Shown here piece by piece: positions 63,702 to 64,000 of a DNA stretch of 64,000 nt (positions are counted from its first letter, which is position 1; each line of letters opens with the position of its first letter). Both the position numbers and the translations under genes were made by a program. Origin of the DNA: Bradyrhizobium arachidis (GTDB lineage: Bacteria > Pseudomonadota > Alphaproteobacteria > Rhizobiales > Xanthobacteraceae); NCBI RefSeq assembly GCF_024758505.1, contig NZ_CP077970.1:2232001-2296000 (forward strand). Direction: 5' to 3'. The notes beneath the pieces are model-generated. The model ran no database searches. It saw nothing but the letters and a program-made list of their open reading frames with translations, and was not told the DNA's origin.

Positions 63702-64000
63702 GATCCTCGAGGAGACCGACCGTCTGATGACGGTCTGCAATTCCTGCCGCTACTGCGAAGGCCTCTGCGCGGTATTTCCCGCCATGGAGATGCGCCGCGC
63801 GTTCTCGGACGGCGACCTCAACTACCTCGCCAACCTCTGCCATTCCTGCGGCGCCTGCTACGTCGACTGCCAGTTCTCGCCGCCACACGAGTTCAACGTC
63901 AATGTGCCGCAGACGCTGGCCGTTGCGCGGGCAGAATCCTACGCGGCCTATGCCTGGCCCCGCGCACTGTCAGGTGCGTTCGCGCGCAACGGGCTCGTCA
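63688..64000 (+). CDS. tcuB: Tricarballylate utilisation iron-sulfur protein, 3' end cut
   Basis: The ATG at 63688 overlaps the end of tcuA. The 104 residues in view contain the TcuB/CitB ferredoxin motifs CNSCRYCEGLC near residue 17 and CHSCGACYVDCQF near residue 50, which carry [4Fe-4S] clusters for reoxidising the TcuA flavin. The membrane-spanning, haem-binding part should follow beyond the window. Confidence 0.93.
   Translation, partial: MHGTRILEETDRLMTVCNSCRYCEGLCAVFPAMEMRRAFSDGDLNYLANLCHSCGACYVDCQFSPPHEFNVNVPQTLAVARAESYAAYAWPRALSGAFARNGLV

Overview
The window looks like a chromosomal segment of a Bradyrhizobium-type alphaproteobacterium. The evidence is high GC, many ABC-type and TRAP/TTT-type solute-binding proteins, Tat-type leaders, tungstate/molybdenum-cofactor and NAD-dependent formate dehydrogenase genes, and several intergenic palindromes of the kind scattered through bradyrhizobial genomes. 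The taxonomic call is inference from gene style; there is no rRNA here. One tRNA gene (tRNA-Ile2, CAT anticodon) is present. I see no CRISPR array, insertion sequence, prophage or replication origin.

Layout. 1-8.9 kb: a type I secretion locus, with a LuxR-type regulator, HlyD-like adaptor and PrtD-like ABC exporter on the minus strand, downstream of two glycine-rich proteins. The larger protein carries four copies of a roughly 69-residue repeat and the smaller carries a split, degenerate copy. Two exported accessory-looking proteins follow. 9-10 kb: very small genes, including a lone H-NS-type oligomerisation domain. 10-16 kb: MlrC-like metallopeptidase, ACS-family transporter, XRE regulator, aspartate/glutamate-type racemase and type I asparaginase. 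16-25 kb: AraC regulator divergent from a five-gene branched-chain-amino-acid-type ABC operon. Its last permease is fused to a domain resembling the small subunit of N,N-dimethylformamidase, and the next gene encodes the large subunit of that enzyme.

25-34.7 kb: a mixed region with a PIN-domain protein, phytanoyl-CoA dioxygenase-like enzyme, MurQ, a divergent aspartokinase, tRNA-Ile2 and three solute-binding proteins without membrane partners. 34.7-46.8 kb: a tungstate/molybdenum-cofactor block (TupR-like regulator, tupBCA, three MoeA-family genes, MobA, MobB, FdhD, TusA-like protein), interrupted by an FAD monooxygenase and two small genes. 46.9-57.5 kb: a sigma-54 two-component pair, an OxlT-type transporter behind a strong candidate -24/-12 promoter with two upstream palindromes, a small PsiF-like protein, and a two-subunit NAD-dependent formate dehydrogenase. 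57.5-64 kb: YbaK, HupE/UreJ-like protein, MBL-fold hydrolase, beta-hydroxyacid dehydrogenase, and a GntR regulator divergent from tricarballylate genes tcuA and tcuB, the latter cut by the window end.

How it fits together. Tungstate import, pterin-cofactor maturation, FdhD/TusA sulfur transfer, oxalate/formate-type transport and formate dehydrogenase form a plausible formate/oxalate-oxidation module within 23 kb. The dimethylformamidase-type operon would feed the same module, since hydrolysis of N-substituted formamides releases formate. The most unusual architecture in the window is the permease-amidase-subunit fusion.
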